Shown: positions 10,597 through 21,950, numbered from the stretch's first letter. The stretch is DNA of 64,000 nt from Helicoverpa zea (GCF_022581195.2 NC_061482.1:2480001-2544000); one strand, 5' to 3'. A program made the numbers and translations. Notes: generated from the sequence alone by a model not told the origin.

Positions 10597-11097
10597 AATT
10601 TTTGGTTCTATATTTTGGGACTACAAGAAAAAATATCGTAAACTTATGGAGACCACTTTAGGACCTCCATACTCAAATGAAGTTTATTTCATCATCATCT
10701 GATACAAAACGAAGTTTATTTCAAACTTGCATTTGCTCAGTAGGTCTGTAAGTTCTTTACTAATGAACTAATTGTAGATAACATTTTGGTCCGCGATGTT
10801 GACAGCAGCCTTTAATGAAAGCTCGTTAGAACAATAGGCTCGTAGGCGTTCAGGGACGACTTTCTTAAATTCTTTTCTATTTGACATAATTATCGGTGAG
10901 CGGCATAATTAATGAGTCAGCAATTTCGACAATAAACTCTGACAATTGACAACACTCTTCTAACTAACTGACTCAAGACTTCTGTAAATCTGTAATAATA
11001 AAAAGTTGAGATATTAATCTTCGAATTTTGACGCTATCAAACAGACAGACGTGACAAAGGACTTATTTAACAACAAGCCTCTTTGTTTTAAACTTCC

Positions 11098-11310
11098 CTG
11101 TTTCGGATAAAAAGTAGCCTAATTAAATAATATGTTATTCTGATACATAAATTGCATTACTTGCTGCCAAAAGCTTGATCAAAATCCATTCAGCTTAGTA
11201 GCTTTTGCGTGAAAGAGTGGTAGACACATAAGTGCATACCCACACACTATACCTACATTTACCATCACGTTACAATCTTTCACATATATAAAGTAATATT
11301 AGTAGAATAT
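11098..11310 (+). repeat. T1-type interspersed repeat
   Basis: The blocks are CTGTTTCGGATAAAAAGTAG, GATCAAAATCCATTCAG, TAGCTTTTGCGTGAAAGAGT, a CACATAAG/CACACAC stretch and AGTAATATTAGTAG. This arrangement is common in lepidopteran intergenic DNA. There is no coding capacity, and the class (Helitron-like or other) is uncertain. Confidence 0.55.
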
Positions 11311-11534
11311 GTATCAATAAACTCCCGGATACACGACCATTACGCGTGGACAACACAGCAAAAAGCACCGGGTATCATAGCCTCGGGCCCGCCGTGAGAC
11401 AAGTCTACGCAACCGTACAAAGATCTTTTCGCAACTCCGCATACATGGTTAACTCGATCACCGGCTATTCGTTACCTGATTGTAAACTACTGTTTGTACT
11501 AGTTACTAGGAAATACGAGTTACTGCTCCGTTAA

Positions 11535-11886
11535 GAGAGCGCGCACACTAAATCGTTTAAATAAATCGTTAAATTCAATTGTACAAAAGTTTTTACAATG
11601 ATTTGCTTAATTCTAAATTAGTGCTGATAAATAATTAACCTGAACAAGGTAGAACAAATGCTTCAGGCGTAAAAGTGCTTACACATGTTTATAGCAGTAA
11701 ATTACAAGGATTTAGCCGATAGTTGATTTTTGCTCATGAATCTGTATGAAGATGAATGGAAGTACACACTTAACAACGATTAGGTCTTTTCCCGTATCAA
11801 TAAGACTTAAAACTTCCATGAAATTCACGATTTTCAAAAAAATATGTTTTTCCTACCAAGGGCAATTAATCTGCAGTGTGCGCGCA
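11535..11886 (+). mobile_element. M1 inverted-repeat element
   Basis: The left end is GAGAGCGCGCACACTAAA and the right end CTGCAGTGTGCGCGC. The interior contains TAGCCGATAGTTGATTTTTG, CTCATGAATCTGTATGAAG and ATGAATGGAAGTACACAC, all shared with the M1 copy at 17379. A 60-100-bp stretch after the left end is not shared and may be an insertion. Confidence 0.65.
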
Positions 11887-11963
11887 GGCTTATATCTTTG
11901 TAAATTGTACGGTAATGTATGAGCCTTTCGACAGTACAAAGATATGTACTACACTCATTATTA

Positions 11964-12395
11964 GGCCTCTGCCTCGAATTTTGCGGGCAGCGGGGCGGCA
12001 GCGGCGGCGGCGCGGGAGCGGGGCGGGCAACGCATACCTGTTCTCGAAACTAGCGGGCAGATCGCGCGGCGCTATAGCAGTGTAGTGTTGTGTTCTGTTG
12101 TGTTTGCTGTTCCATATGGGTGTCCTTTCAAAGATGGCCGAAATAATTAGCTCTTGCACGTCCGAAGACATTTTGATACATCACAAAAAAAATGTATAAC
12201 ATTATGCCTACAATGCAGACGCCCAACGCGGGCGGTCACCGCTTGACTGGAGCGCACCGCTCGTTGCCCGCCGCCGCGCCGCTCCCGCGCCGCTGTATTC
12301 GAGGGCCGTTCCATTTGATTATACGCGTAAGATCCTGCCGCTCCCGCGCCGCCGCCGCCGCCGCCCCGCTGCCCGCAAAATTCGAGGCAGAGGCC
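11964..12395. mobile_element. GC-rich Harbinger-like MITE (432 bp)
   Basis: The ends are inverted repeats of about 60 bp beginning GGCCTCTGCCTCGAATTTTG, running through a CGGGCAGCGGGGCGG block and GGCGGCGGCGCGGGAGCGG. TTA flanks both ends (11961-11963, 12396-12398), which is the 3-bp TWA duplication typical of the PIF/Harbinger superfamily. The GC-rich arms contrast sharply with the flanks. The middle still encodes the start of a MADF-like protein on the minus strand (12070-12171). Confidence 0.88.
12070..12171 (-). pseudogene. MADF-like N-terminal remnant inside a Harbinger-like MITE
   Basis: From the ATG at 12171 the minus strand reads MSSDVQELIISAIFERTPIW, followed by NSKHNRTQHYTAIAP, before the frame runs into the GC-rich terminal repeat. 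The spacing of LI, an R-T-P-I-W core and a following H-N-R resembles the start of a MADF/Myb-like DNA-binding domain (usual pattern LI..V..RP.LWD...). Autonomous PIF/Harbinger transposons carry such a protein as their second gene. About 34 codons survive, against roughly 85 for a whole domain, so it is a relic. Recognition is by eye. Confidence 0.5.
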
Positions 12396-12398
12396 TTA

Positions 12399-12922
12399 TA
12401 TAGCCCACAGCGCTCATTATACAAGATTAAAACAACTTATACTATCTACAAAACATTTCAGTTATGCGGCCATTTCCTTACTTTGAATGCACGCAGGCAT
12501 TTGGCGTTTAATATTTTATTTATTTCAAACTACATGACATACTTTTTCCTAATTGCTCTGCTCTAAAAATGGATGAATTATTTTACAAGATAATTTTTAA
12601 CTTTGTAATAAATATGTATTAGGTACGCCATTTTGGGAAAATCAACGCAGTTTCAAGTTTGCATAATGCTCATATGAGCTATAACTTAATACATAAATAA
12701 CTGTGCGAACCATAGACACAAATACAGGTTTGATTAAAAAAAGTTTAGCTGATATTAATAATTAATATTAATTAACACTTCTCAAGCTATTTGTTTTGTT
12801 ATGATTATGACCTAGTAAAAGAGAGAAAACAAATTAATATCGCGTTGTCGATTACATAATGCGATTGGAGCAAAAAGTTCATTGTCCTATTTTGTATGAA
12901 AACCAGTTACTTCGGTTAAGCA
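12399..12922. other. Unannotated AT-rich DNA
   Basis: There is no supported gene or repeat in this interval. Confidence 0.4.
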
Positions 12923-13319
12923 GGGGCCGGATTCTCCTAAGTTAATAATGTCAAAATCGAATAGAAATCGAATCGCAATATGATCGCAATAGCAGTTTTA
13001 ACCATATCGGGCATTCTGCTACTAATAAAAGACCAATCGTATTCGATTGACATTTGATTGGTGTGCGATTGGTCTGCTATTTTGGTAATTTTGGTCTATA
13101 CGGTAGTTTGCTGTACAATCATTTTGCAATCGTAAATCATTTGCAGACAAAATGATTCATTATTGAATGACAGAAAAGGATAAAAACGTTTATTTCAAAG
13201 AAAAAATAGCGGAATGCCACATACGCTTCAATCGTAATCGAGTCGGGATCGGATCTCAGTCGAATCGAGTCGAACGTCAATCGAATGTTGCTTAAGTAAA
13301 ATTAGGAGAATCGGGCCCC
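12923..13319. mobile_element. 397-bp inverted-repeat element with TCGAATCG-rich interior
   Basis: Left end GGGGCCGGATTCTCCTAA is mirrored by right end TTAGGAGAATCGGGCCCC. Inside, CGAATAGAAATCGAATCG on the left and TCAGTCGAATCGAGTCGAAC on the right add subterminal repeats of the same short motif. No clean target duplication is visible and nothing is coded. It is probably a MITE whose subterminal motif array binds its transposase; this last point is inference. Confidence 0.7.
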
Positions 13320-14187
13320 AGAATACTTTGTCGTGTACGTTTGTGTACACATTACACCTACACTTGGACGAGATTACATTGGTAATTAGGCTTTATTTAA
13401 AGGTTATGTAATGAGGGGTCGGGGGCAAAATATTTAAATTATTTAGACCATTCGGTTACGACTCAGAAAAATGCAAATGTGTCGATTAGGTTTTAATATA
13501 CCCTAACCTATTTGCCTGTTGATTTCATTTGATAAATTGAAAAAAGTTGACATATCTTCTCCTATCTCTTGTAAGCATAACAATAGACAAATACGTTATT
13601 GAAATCCATAGATAGTGATGCACTTTATTGTAGGAGTGACGTAATTTACTGTCAAATTATTCGCGTGGGACTTGAATGGCTATAGGCCTGCCATATTCAT
13701 GTTACACCTGTTTTTAATGAAAATACCTTGTCAATAAATATAAATAAAAATAACGAGTTTTTCCGCGTGAAGGTATTGCTTGTGAAGTTTAAATAATACA
13801 CTGTTAAGGGCTTGATTACGCTAGTGCGTGCCAATGTGATATACACAAATGTTTCTTCTGGTCAATTCGCTGTAGCTAAGGAGTAACGTACACTGTTTGC
13901 TAGAGCGTTCATACTAATAGAGGTGCAAACATTTCTAAATTGTCCGTGATATTGCAACCTTTGTGCGCGCAGACAAGCCAGCGAACTCGCGCCGACTCTA
14001 CACATTTGCTCGCGAACAAACGAGCGCGAACAATTTTGGTAGAATCTCGCCATTATGTATTCAACAATAAGCAGCTTACGATAACACTCCAAACCTATAT
14101 CTACACTGACTGGTATTGCTTACGTTACGCTCTCTACAAATAGTAGATACACCATCATTGTCACATTAGTGAGTGTGTTTTAGAAGC
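13320..14187. other. Unannotated non-coding DNA
   Basis: No gene is supported. Overlapping short frames on both strands around 13862-14143 have no domain features. Confidence 0.4.
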
Positions 14188-14320
14188 GAGCTGCCGACTG
14201 CATGAAATCCGTCCATATCTGAGGGTGACTGCACTCGCTGCTGCCACTTCGATCCAAAACAACATACAAAGAAATAGTGCGGCTGCGGCACGCACGGGCG
14301 GCAGTTGCAGTCGGCAGCTC
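14188..14320. mobile_element. 133-bp MITE
   Basis: GAGCTGCCGACTGCA at 14188-14202 is perfectly mirrored by TGCAGTCGGCAGCTC at 14306-14320. The interior is relatively GC-rich and non-coding. Target duplication is unclear. Confidence 0.65.
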
Positions 14321-14370
14321 ATTACCAAAAGTTACCTTTAAGATCTCTTATTTACCAAGCTCCTCAATAT

Positions 14371-14488
14371 TCATCATCATTTCCCGAGCTTTTTTCCAAC
14401 TATGTTGGGGTCGGATTCCAGTTTAACCGGTCATAGCTGAGTACTAGTGTTTTTCAAGGAGCGAATGCCTGTTTGACCTCCTCAACCA
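14371..14488 (-). mobile_element. SINE-A tail fragment
   Basis: Reading the plus strand, TCATCATCAT is followed by CCCGAGC, CCAACTATGTTGGGGTCGG, TCATAGCTGAGTACTAG and GACCTCCTCAACC, the mirror image of the SINE-A 3' end. The head is missing. Confidence 0.8.
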
Positions 14489-15755
14489 AAAAAAGGTGTT
14501 AAATGAAAAATTCCACAATATTAACTTCTATAATTCTATAAATCTGTATTTAGTGACCCAAATTAATATTACATGCAGTGCCTACCGACATTGCGAGATG
14601 TAATATCAAATTCATACTTTACAGAAATGGCGGCAATTTAATTAGATATGTTCGCGCTTTATTTTATTTATGTAATAGTTTTAACATTTATAAGTTTAAG
14701 CATTATGTCCTTATATGGTCTTCAGTGATTTTATTTATAAATGAGATAAAAGGAAACCTAAAAAACACTAATATTATTTTTTAGTTAATACAGCCTTTAA
14801 TGTTCACTGAATAGCGGACAATTGAACGTTCTGCAAATTAGCAATAAAAGAACAATAAAAGTATAAACGATAGCAACATTAAACTATTGATATAGAGAGA
14901 GTTCATCAGAATTTTGATTGACGCTTGATCTTTTCGATAAGCTGCAGGCCAGCTCGATTAGAAGTCAACGTACCTGCGATATAAAATCGTTGTACCTGTA
15001 GGCACGTACCTACATTTATAGGTACGATAAAAGCCCTTTCGCAGCGGTGAAAGTTTTAAAGTGGACATTTAGCGAATCGCCCGATTTCACAATGTGCTCT
15101 CCAAGTGTTTCGTAATATAAATACCGGGAAAGGCACAAATGCCGTAACGAGGCTTGTCAGGTGGTTGCCAGATCAGGTTGTTTTTCTGTTTGACCGGCAG
15201 TTCGTCAGGTTCTGACTACCGAGTCAGAAGGAACCTGTGGAATAGGTGTAATATGTCATCCTCCTGATTGTAAGTTTGTCAGTCTTTTTATTATCACTCT
15301 GCAAAGCAAACTTAAAAATATATCCAGAATGTAAAGTATGAGAGCCGTTTATATATAGGATCAAATCACCTTACTACTATAGAGGCTCTGTTTATCTTCT
15401 TTTATCTCATACTTCAGTGTTATTACTAAAATATCTTATAACTTTTAAATGTATACCATTTACACGCAAATATTTATTTAATCAAACAACTCTTATGCTA
15501 CCTTACGTTTTAAAAGTACTGCAGTCTAGCATTTTTTATTGACATTTATACAATTTTTTCCGCCTCTATAATACACAACTGTAAGGTGTTTTCGCCTACC
15601 TTGACCGAGTATACCTCAGTGACCCTGCACTATACATTACTCTTAAAACAACTAACTCTATTGTTGAGAACTATATTCTCGTAATGGAGGAAGCCAGTAA
15701 ATCTCACTTCTCTAATTAAAAGGTGTTGAACAGTTAACTGCATTGTTTTTATTAG
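14489..15755. other. Unannotated AT-rich DNA
   Basis: No gene or clear repeat copy is seen. The open frame at 14578-14784 has no domain signature. Confidence 0.35.
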
Positions 15756-16302
15756 AGTTCAGTACCCAAACGCTAAAACGGAACCCTTATTGAGACTTCG
15801 CTGTCCATCTGTCACCAGGCTTTATTTCAAGCACCGGTATACCAAGGTAATTGAATTACCTAGGAATTTTCGTGTTACCTACTGTTGAGGTGTGTTCTTA
15901 ACTTTAAATCAGGGTGTGGCAACCTTCTATGTCTTCAATGAATGTTTTATTTGTATTTGGGAATTTATATTTATAATTTATATTTTATTTCGTAATGTAT
16001 TATTGTTAAGTCAGCCAGTCTTACCTAAGGGTATTGGGCTGCCCGGGTAACTGGGTTGAGGAGGTCAGATAGGCAGTCGCTCCTTGTAATGCATCCAGTT
16101 AGACGGAAGCCGGAAGCCAACCCCGACGTATTTGGAAAAAGGGTCGAAAGATAAGGATGTATTGTTGCCGCTAAATCAACAAATATTAAAAACTAGAATA
16201 AAATTAATATTTTAGAGGGCTCCCTTACAACAATATTGATTTTTATAGATGATGTTACGGAACCAATCGTTCGTGAGTCCAACTCGCACTTGGCTGGTTT
16301 TT
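15756..16302 (+). mobile_element. GP repeat interrupted by a SINE-A fragment
   Basis: The left part has ACGGAACCCTTATTGAGACT and CTGTCCATCTGTCACCAG. The right part has TTACGGAACCAATCG and ends GAGTCCAACTCGCACTTGGC followed by TGGTTTTT. Both ends match the more complete GP copy at 36080-36649. A SINE-A tail (16012-16160) sits in between. Confidence 0.65.
16012..16160 (+). mobile_element. SINE-A tail fragment
   Basis: The copy reads TTGGGCTGCCCGGGTAACTG, GGTTGAGGAGGTCAGATAGG, CAGTCGCTCCTTGTAATGCA, then a duplicated GGAAGCC and CCCCGACGTATTTGG. It lacks the tRNA-like head. Confidence 0.8.
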
Positions 16303-17378
16303 AAATGCGAGTAGCATTGTGTTGTGTTCTGTGTAAAGCAAGGTTCTCAATAATGTTACTGATTGTATTGTTTGTTCTGTTATTTATTATTCTGTATGAC
16401 TAAGTGAAGATTTGTTTTTATTTATTGTTTTTGTTTTAAATGAAAACACAAATAGAATAGAGTAAAATTATAATCGCATCGTTTTTGTCAATGACAGTAG
16501 GTATTTTCACCTGCATTATGACACTGCGAAAACTTAAAACATTTTTTCGTGAAAAAAGTCTTTTTTTATCTGCTTACAATTAAACAGTTGAAACTAATAA
16601 AACAGTACCTATTTTCGAAAATGATTAGGTACGGGCAGGCCTATAACATTTGTAGGCATGAGCTATGAAAACTCAAATATACCTATATTAACATATATGA
16701 AATACACATTATATGTATTTATTCCTATTTATGGCCAAGCACAGGCATGTTTATTTACTAGCTACATTTAACGTAACCAAAGACAGATTAATGTCCATAT
16801 TTGTATTTGTCAAGGTTGACTAATGAAAGGGTTAGCAAAAAGATAGCGAGCAACGCCAATACTAAATTAATAGTTATAAAAATCTAGAAAAATAATCATT
16901 TAAATGCACCTAAAAATCATCACGAGGCTTTTCTAACAACTTCAAACACAGAGCTATGATACGATGTTCCATCATGAAGTTCCTGTTCATATCTTCCGGC
17001 TCCATCATCAGATCAGTTCGACTGTATCATATTTTATTGTCATCAGAACTACATACAGCTGCCAGTGTTCATGACACTACGATCCTTGGAAGATGATTGA
17101 TTTAGTTACCTTATATCACATTACATAGATAGATACATACATACAGATTGACCTAAAAATGAAGGTACACTACTAAAAAGTTAGTGCAAGTTAAAAAAAC
17201 TCGTGTCACCCTGAAACGACTATTTACAAGGAGTACCACAGCGATTAGAATCAATGTGTAACGAACAAGTACACTTGTGTACAAACTTCATACCCGTACA
17301 ATCGTCGACAGTCTCTTTAAGAATGATTGACATAAAATAAGAGCTTATATACACAAGCTACATATTCATGAATACATA
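16303..17378. other. Unannotated AT-rich DNA
   Basis: I see no gene, RNA or related repeat in this interval. Confidence 0.4.
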
Positions 17379-17585
17379 GAGCGCGCACACTAAAAACTTA
17401 GTCGGCCGATAGTTTGTTTGGGCTCATAAATTAGTATGAAGATGAATGGACACACGTAACAACAATCAGGTATTTGTCCGAAATCAGACCGACTAATAAC
17501 TGATTGAATTCACGATTCTCAAAAAAAGCAATCACCATATCTACCTACAGTCAGCCGACTAAAAGTTTGAAGTGTGTGCGCACTC
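17379..17585 (+). mobile_element. M1 inverted-repeat element, compact reference copy (207 bp)
   Basis: Left end GAGCGCGCACACTAAAAACT and TAGTCGGCCGATAGTTTGTT are mirrored by the right end CAGCCGACTAAAAGTTTGAA and GTGTGTGCGCACTC. The interior has GGGCTCATAAATTAGTATG and AAGATGAATGGACACACG. It is the shortest intact-looking copy and defines the family termini used elsewhere here. Non-coding; target duplication not clear. Confidence 0.8.
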
Positions 17586-18177
17586 TTATTCTAACGTCCC
17601 GATTTAATAGTCCATATGTTACTTACAAGTCCAAAAATAGAAAGATTAGAACGAATGCCTGACTGCCTTGCTACAATTTATAAGCACACTAACAAGATCG
17701 GCCATTTGCCTCAAAATTCTCGTATTTTCTCAATAAAGCGGCATGTAACACTGATAAAGATCGGAATTATAACTGTCGGAATTAAAGTCTGGTTATGGCG
17801 ACATAACATTGCGAAGTACGTAATATAAAGTTGTGTATGAAAAATTAATTAGAATAGCAATAATATTTTATGAGAAGATATTATATTAGCTTATGAAAAG
17901 TAAGTGGCTTGATTACATTGTCGGTTTGTTATAAACGACGGTTAGTTGGCAAAGATGTTAACGCCGCGGGTGAAACAGGTGTGTCTTTGAGTGGACGAAG
18001 TTAGTTAACTTATCGAAATAAAACTAACGCAATATTTAATCAGTTTGCTTACCTAAGTGTTATTATCAACAATGATAGTGGAAATTAACGCTTGAAATAG
18101 AAGCGTTTAATACTAATTGTTATCATTTTTTCATAACTTTTTTTCTATTATTTTTGGATTAAAATCGTATATTTCAT
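17586..18177. other. Unannotated AT-rich DNA
   Basis: The 70-codon frame at 17616-17828 shows no recognised domain and no splice context that I can defend. Nothing else stands out. Confidence 0.35.
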
Positions 18178-18340
18178 ACTAGCTTCCGTCAGTAGATTCA
18201 CCCATGTTTCATGGGAAATACTGAAATACTCCGCACACCCGGATATTTTAAAGAGTTTTTCAAATCGGACCATTAATTCCTGAGATTGTCTCATTCAAGC
18301 AAACAAAGGAAGACTCTCACTTTATAATATTTGTATAGAT
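18178..18340 (-). mobile_element. Helitron-like H1 copy, decayed
   Basis: ACTAGCTTCCGTCAGTAGAT starts the inverted copy. CCCATGTTTCATGGGAAATA, CAAATCGGACCATTAATTCC and CACTTTATAATATTTGTATA follow in the order expected for an H1 copy read backwards, ending AGAT. Confidence 0.55.
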
Positions 18341-18637
18341 TTAAGAAACATGACTAATTAAACTGAATTATCGTGTAAGTATAGAAATTCATTTCCTTCT
18401 ACAATAAGGGTCGGAAACGGAACTCAGAAACGTCGCATAGAGAGTGACTTTCGTCTCGAGGGAATATGAATGAATATAATTAAATTACAATAGAAAATGT
18501 GAGCGTATCTTAATTCTTACTTTCTAATGTCCAATGTATTACAATTATTGTTCTAAGTATACATTCAGACTTAAATGGAGGCGAAATTTACACTGAGTTT
18601 GGAAGTTGCAAAAATATGTATTTTGTGTCTAAGATCT

Positions 18638-18817
18638 CATCTGACCTCCTCAACCTAGTTACCCAGGCTGGTGTCAGGCTTACTGGCTTCTGACTACCCG
18701 TAACGACTACCAAGGATGTTCAATTACAGCCGGGACCTACAGTTTAACGTGCCATTCAAAACACAGTCATTGGTGTCCAAGACATACTTAGAAAGTACAT
18801 ACAAACTTAGAAAAGTT
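18638..18817 (-). mobile_element. SINE-A fragment (body and part of tail)
   Basis: It carries TGACCTCCTCAACCTAGTTA, TTACTGGCTTCTGACTACCC, CAGCCGGGACCTACAGTTTA and TACTTAGAAAGTACATACAA. Both the extreme tail and the tRNA-like head are missing. Confidence 0.8.
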
Positions 18818-19130
18818 CTATTTTACGTTATATAAGCGCAGAATTATAGGTACAAATTCAACTTGATAATAATTCAAGCTCTTGACCGGTATACGTGCAC
18901 TCACTAAAATAATGTTTAAACCGATGCAACGTAGCGCGATGAGCAATTAAGTTCCTCCGTACTGCAGTTACAAATTGTAACCTTTACTGAGGAGCCATTT
19001 GCATTGCTATACGTTACATCATTTAAATTAAAGTCAGATGGCATACAATGTGAAATACCATTCATTTTGATACAGCATTTTATAATACCGAAGTAACTAT
19101 TATAGTAATCTGTGAATACAACTTAAACTA

Positions 19131-19316
19131 ATCACACTGCAGACTAAACCGTCGGCTGTCAGTCAGCGCGATAGTAGGTTTTTTTCCACCAAAGTTTACA
19201 GTCGGTGTAATACCGGCTAAATATCATATCGTTGTGCGTACTTCTATTCATCTTCATACTGATTTATGAGCCTAAATAAACTATCGGCCGACTGAAAGTC
19301 TGTTGTGTGCGCAATA
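19131..19316 (+). mobile_element. M1 element
   Basis: Left end CACACTGCAGACTAAACCGT with GTCGGCTGTCAG. The interior has CGGTGTAATACCGGCTAAA, a variant of the family block, and CATCTTCATACTGATTTATG. The right end ACTATCGGCCGACTGAAAGT leads into GTTGTGTGCGC. Confidence 0.7.
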
Positions 19317-20134
19317 CTGCGCATACTTCAAAACTAAGAATCTTCTTTTCTTTTTCTTGAGACTTCTAAATGTAAGATCTGCCGCTTTTTTGGTTTGTTT
19401 TTGAAATATTTGTAGGTGGTAAATTTAGAGGTTATTTGAGTTACCAAGGTGATGTATGAGAGAAATGATGTTGAGGAGTGTCTATGGACGTAACTTAAAT
19501 TATATTGAGAATAGCGGTCAAAAGCGTGCCTATCATACTAATAAAACAAATGCCTAGGTCAGGACACTTACAATTATTTCGGTCGTTTTTGTAAGGTTTA
19601 TTAAAATACCGATACAATACTATGTAAATGAGAGTAAACAATACACTTTGTTTTTCAATCATAATAAACTAAAACAAAAATCTTTTCTCAGAACGAGTAT
19701 GACATCGTTCGTAAGTGAGACTTTTGAAATTCGAATGTCACGCAGCTTTCGAGAAAACAGTGACAAAAAAGTCAAGCGTCATATTATGGTAAACACAAGA
19801 CCATTTAAAATAGAGTCTCAGTAACAGGTCAGATAATTTTTCAATCTATCTAGACCATAAACATTCTCTCAAAAGTATTTAAATTGTTATGACACATAAT
19901 ACATAACGCCTACTTAATACCTATAAAAGTACATATAATATCATAACACGTTGTTTCATTGGCGATTGGCCGACCCGATGCCTCGTTGGAACCAGTCAAA
20001 ATTTAATCGACTCTCGTGGGGCCAGTGCTCTGCGGACCTCAAGGCGAACATTTTTATTGTATCTTGACGTTAATGTATTGAAACAATTTATAATGCATAC
20101 ACTCTAGAATCAAAGGAGACTTGTTTAAAACTAA
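19317..20134. other. Unannotated non-coding DNA
   Basis: No supported feature was found in this interval. Confidence 0.4.
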
Positions 20135-20331
20135 TCTATACTAATATTATAAAGAGGAAAACTTTGTTTGTTTGGTTGTAATGAATAAGCTCAAAAACTA
20201 CTGAAACGTTTTTAAAAATTCTTTCACCATTCGTAAGCTACATTATCCACGAGTAACATAGGCTATATTTTATCCCGGTACGGGCAGTAGTTACCACGGG
20301 ACGCGGGTGAAACCGCGGGAAAACGGCTAGT
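20135..20331 (+). mobile_element. Helitron-like H1 copy, best preserved (197 bp)
   Basis: It opens TCTATACTAATATTATAAAG and closes GGAAAACGGCTAGT after ACGCGGGTGAAACCGCGGG. The middle holds AAACTACTGAAACG, CATTCGTAAGCTACATTATC and AACATAGGCTATATTTTATC. A 5' TC, a short palindrome-forming CCGCGGGTTTCACCCGCG-type stem near the end and a CTAGT terminus fit Helitron-like elements; autonomous functions (Rep/helicase) are absent. Confidence 0.75.
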
Positions 20332-20496
20332 ATAATAATAAATTGGAAACATTGTTTTTGTATATTTTTCGCCGAAACTACAGAACCGATTATATTTTTT
20401 GCGGTTTTTTGAAGCTACATACCAGGATGATAAAGCCTAAATTTTATCCGTCCACGAGCAGTAATTTCGAAGGGGGTAAAACCGCGAGAAACTAGC
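20332..20496 (+). mobile_element. Second H1-like copy, adjacent
   Basis: Directly after the previous copy come GAAACTACAGAACCGATTAT, TTTTTTGAAGCTACATACCA, GGGGGTAAAACCGCGAGAAA and CTAG. It is a more diverged copy in the same orientation, so the two stand head-to-tail, as often seen with Helitrons. Confidence 0.55.
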
Positions 20497-20903
20497 CAGT
20501 TCAAAATATGTTAAAAACAACAGGAATACATTTATCTTCTTATGTCACGTGGCCCGATTACGCTCACTATTGTAAAACAGACCGGGTTTATATAAAAGCA
20601 TTCCGTGGCATTTACTTGGACTAGTTATTTCGTGCCCTATATTACCTAACGTGCTAAGATACTGGGTCCCGCTTCCGCGTCAGTTCACTACATCTTAGTG
20701 GCCACAAGGCGAGTGGAAGCCTGTTTGCGCAATGTTGTGGTATTGGTTCGGTTGGCAAACACCGTCACTGTCTATCCTGCACTGTACTGGCGTAGAATGT
20801 GCGACTGAAGGAAGCATGTGTTCGTACATACCGCATTTAGTTTCTTATATATTTAAGGCTTTATGAAAGAATAATATTGAGATAACGAGAGCAAAATTGT
20901 TAT
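20497..20903. other. Unannotated non-coding DNA
   Basis: There is a slightly GC-richer patch near 20625-20830 (for example CTGGGTCCCGCTTCCGCGTC), but no frame or repeat that I recognise. Confidence 0.35.
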
Positions 20904-21095
20904 CTATATGTACTAATTAGAGGAAAAAAATGTATTTTTGTTTGTAATGGATAAACTCAAAAACAACAGGACTTATTTTAAAAATTGATTTACGGTTGAA
21001 AAGCTACACTCTTCCTCAGTAACATATGCTATATTTTTTATTTTATTGCAGTAGTTCACACGGGACGCGGGTGAAACCGCGGGAAAATGGCTAAT
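20904..21095 (+). mobile_element. Helitron-like H1 copy
   Basis: The copy shows ATGGATAAACTCAAAAACAA, GAAAAGCTACACTCTTCC, AACATATGCTATATTTTTTA and ACGGGACGCGGGTGAAACCG, ending GGCTAATG rather than CTAGT. Confidence 0.65.
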
Positions 21096-21445
21096 GTAAC
21101 TGTAATAAGCAATACGAAAGAATAATATTGAGAAAACGAGAACAAAATTGTCGTAGGTACCTTTAAATGAGCTTTTAAAGGTTACTCGATTGGCTCAAAA
21201 TTACCCATTCATATATCGAATGTTTGTGATTTACATAAATTATATCGACACATTTGTCATATCGAACGTGAATACCTACATATTTTATCCTTCAAATCTT
21301 ATGTTTTCAATGCGTCAAATTGTGAAAATTACCTTATTCGAGTAACGAGTACGTTGTGCTCTACCTCTAATGTTGGTTAACATAAACACACCAAATAAGC
21401 ATAACTTACATATTATTTGTAGACATAGATCTATATCATAGCATC

Positions 21446-21612
21446 TACCAGCGGTGTCACCCGCGTTCCATGGGAACTTCTGGACCAACCCGGACAAAAT
21501 CTACAAGAAAGCTTGATAATTGAAATGAAAAAAAAAACAGACTAGTAGTTTCTAAGATTAGTACGTTTAAGCAAACAAACAAACTCTTCAGCTTTATAAT
21601 ATTAGTGTAGAT
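21446..21612 (-). mobile_element. Helitron-like H1 copy
   Basis: The inverted end reads GCGGTGTCACCCGCGTTCCA with TGGGAACTTCTGG. The other end reads CAGCTTTATAATATTAGTGT and AGAT. The internal part is shortened. Confidence 0.6.
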
Positions 21613-21829
21613 TTCACCCGTCTCCCTGGCCAGATGTTTATAAATAAAGCGTTTATAACTTAGCAATGAAACGTCAGTTCTACGCGCTAAAACATTTGTA
21701 AACAAAAGTTAGAACATCATTCATTTGTTTTGAATAGAAACAATCAGAGCAAAGATCACCAATCACGCGCAAGCATTCACGATCTGACATTGGTTTAAGT
21801 ATATCTATATACATACTACATAATAATAT
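21613..21829. other. Unannotated AT-rich DNA
   Basis: No feature is recognised here. Confidence 0.4.
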
Positions 21830-21950
21830 AATAAAGACGAATCATTTTTTGCATGTTTTTGCATGTTTATTTGTGGCTATAGCAAAGGCTCCGAAACTAT
21901 CTGACTGATGCGAAATTTCAGCCTAATCAGGCTGCGGGAAGGGCTATAAA
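21830..21950 (+). mobile_element. Helitron-like fragment
   Basis: AATAAAGACGAATCATTTTT, AAGGCTCCGAAACTATCTGA and CTGATGCGAAATTTCAGCC resemble the opening half of the H1-type repeats. The CCGCG end is missing, replaced by a SINE-A tail. Confidence 0.4.

Noticed and set aside
11346..11534. 62-codon plus-strand frame before an M1 element
   Set aside because: Short, with no domain or conserved neighbour; ends just at the M1 boundary by chance.
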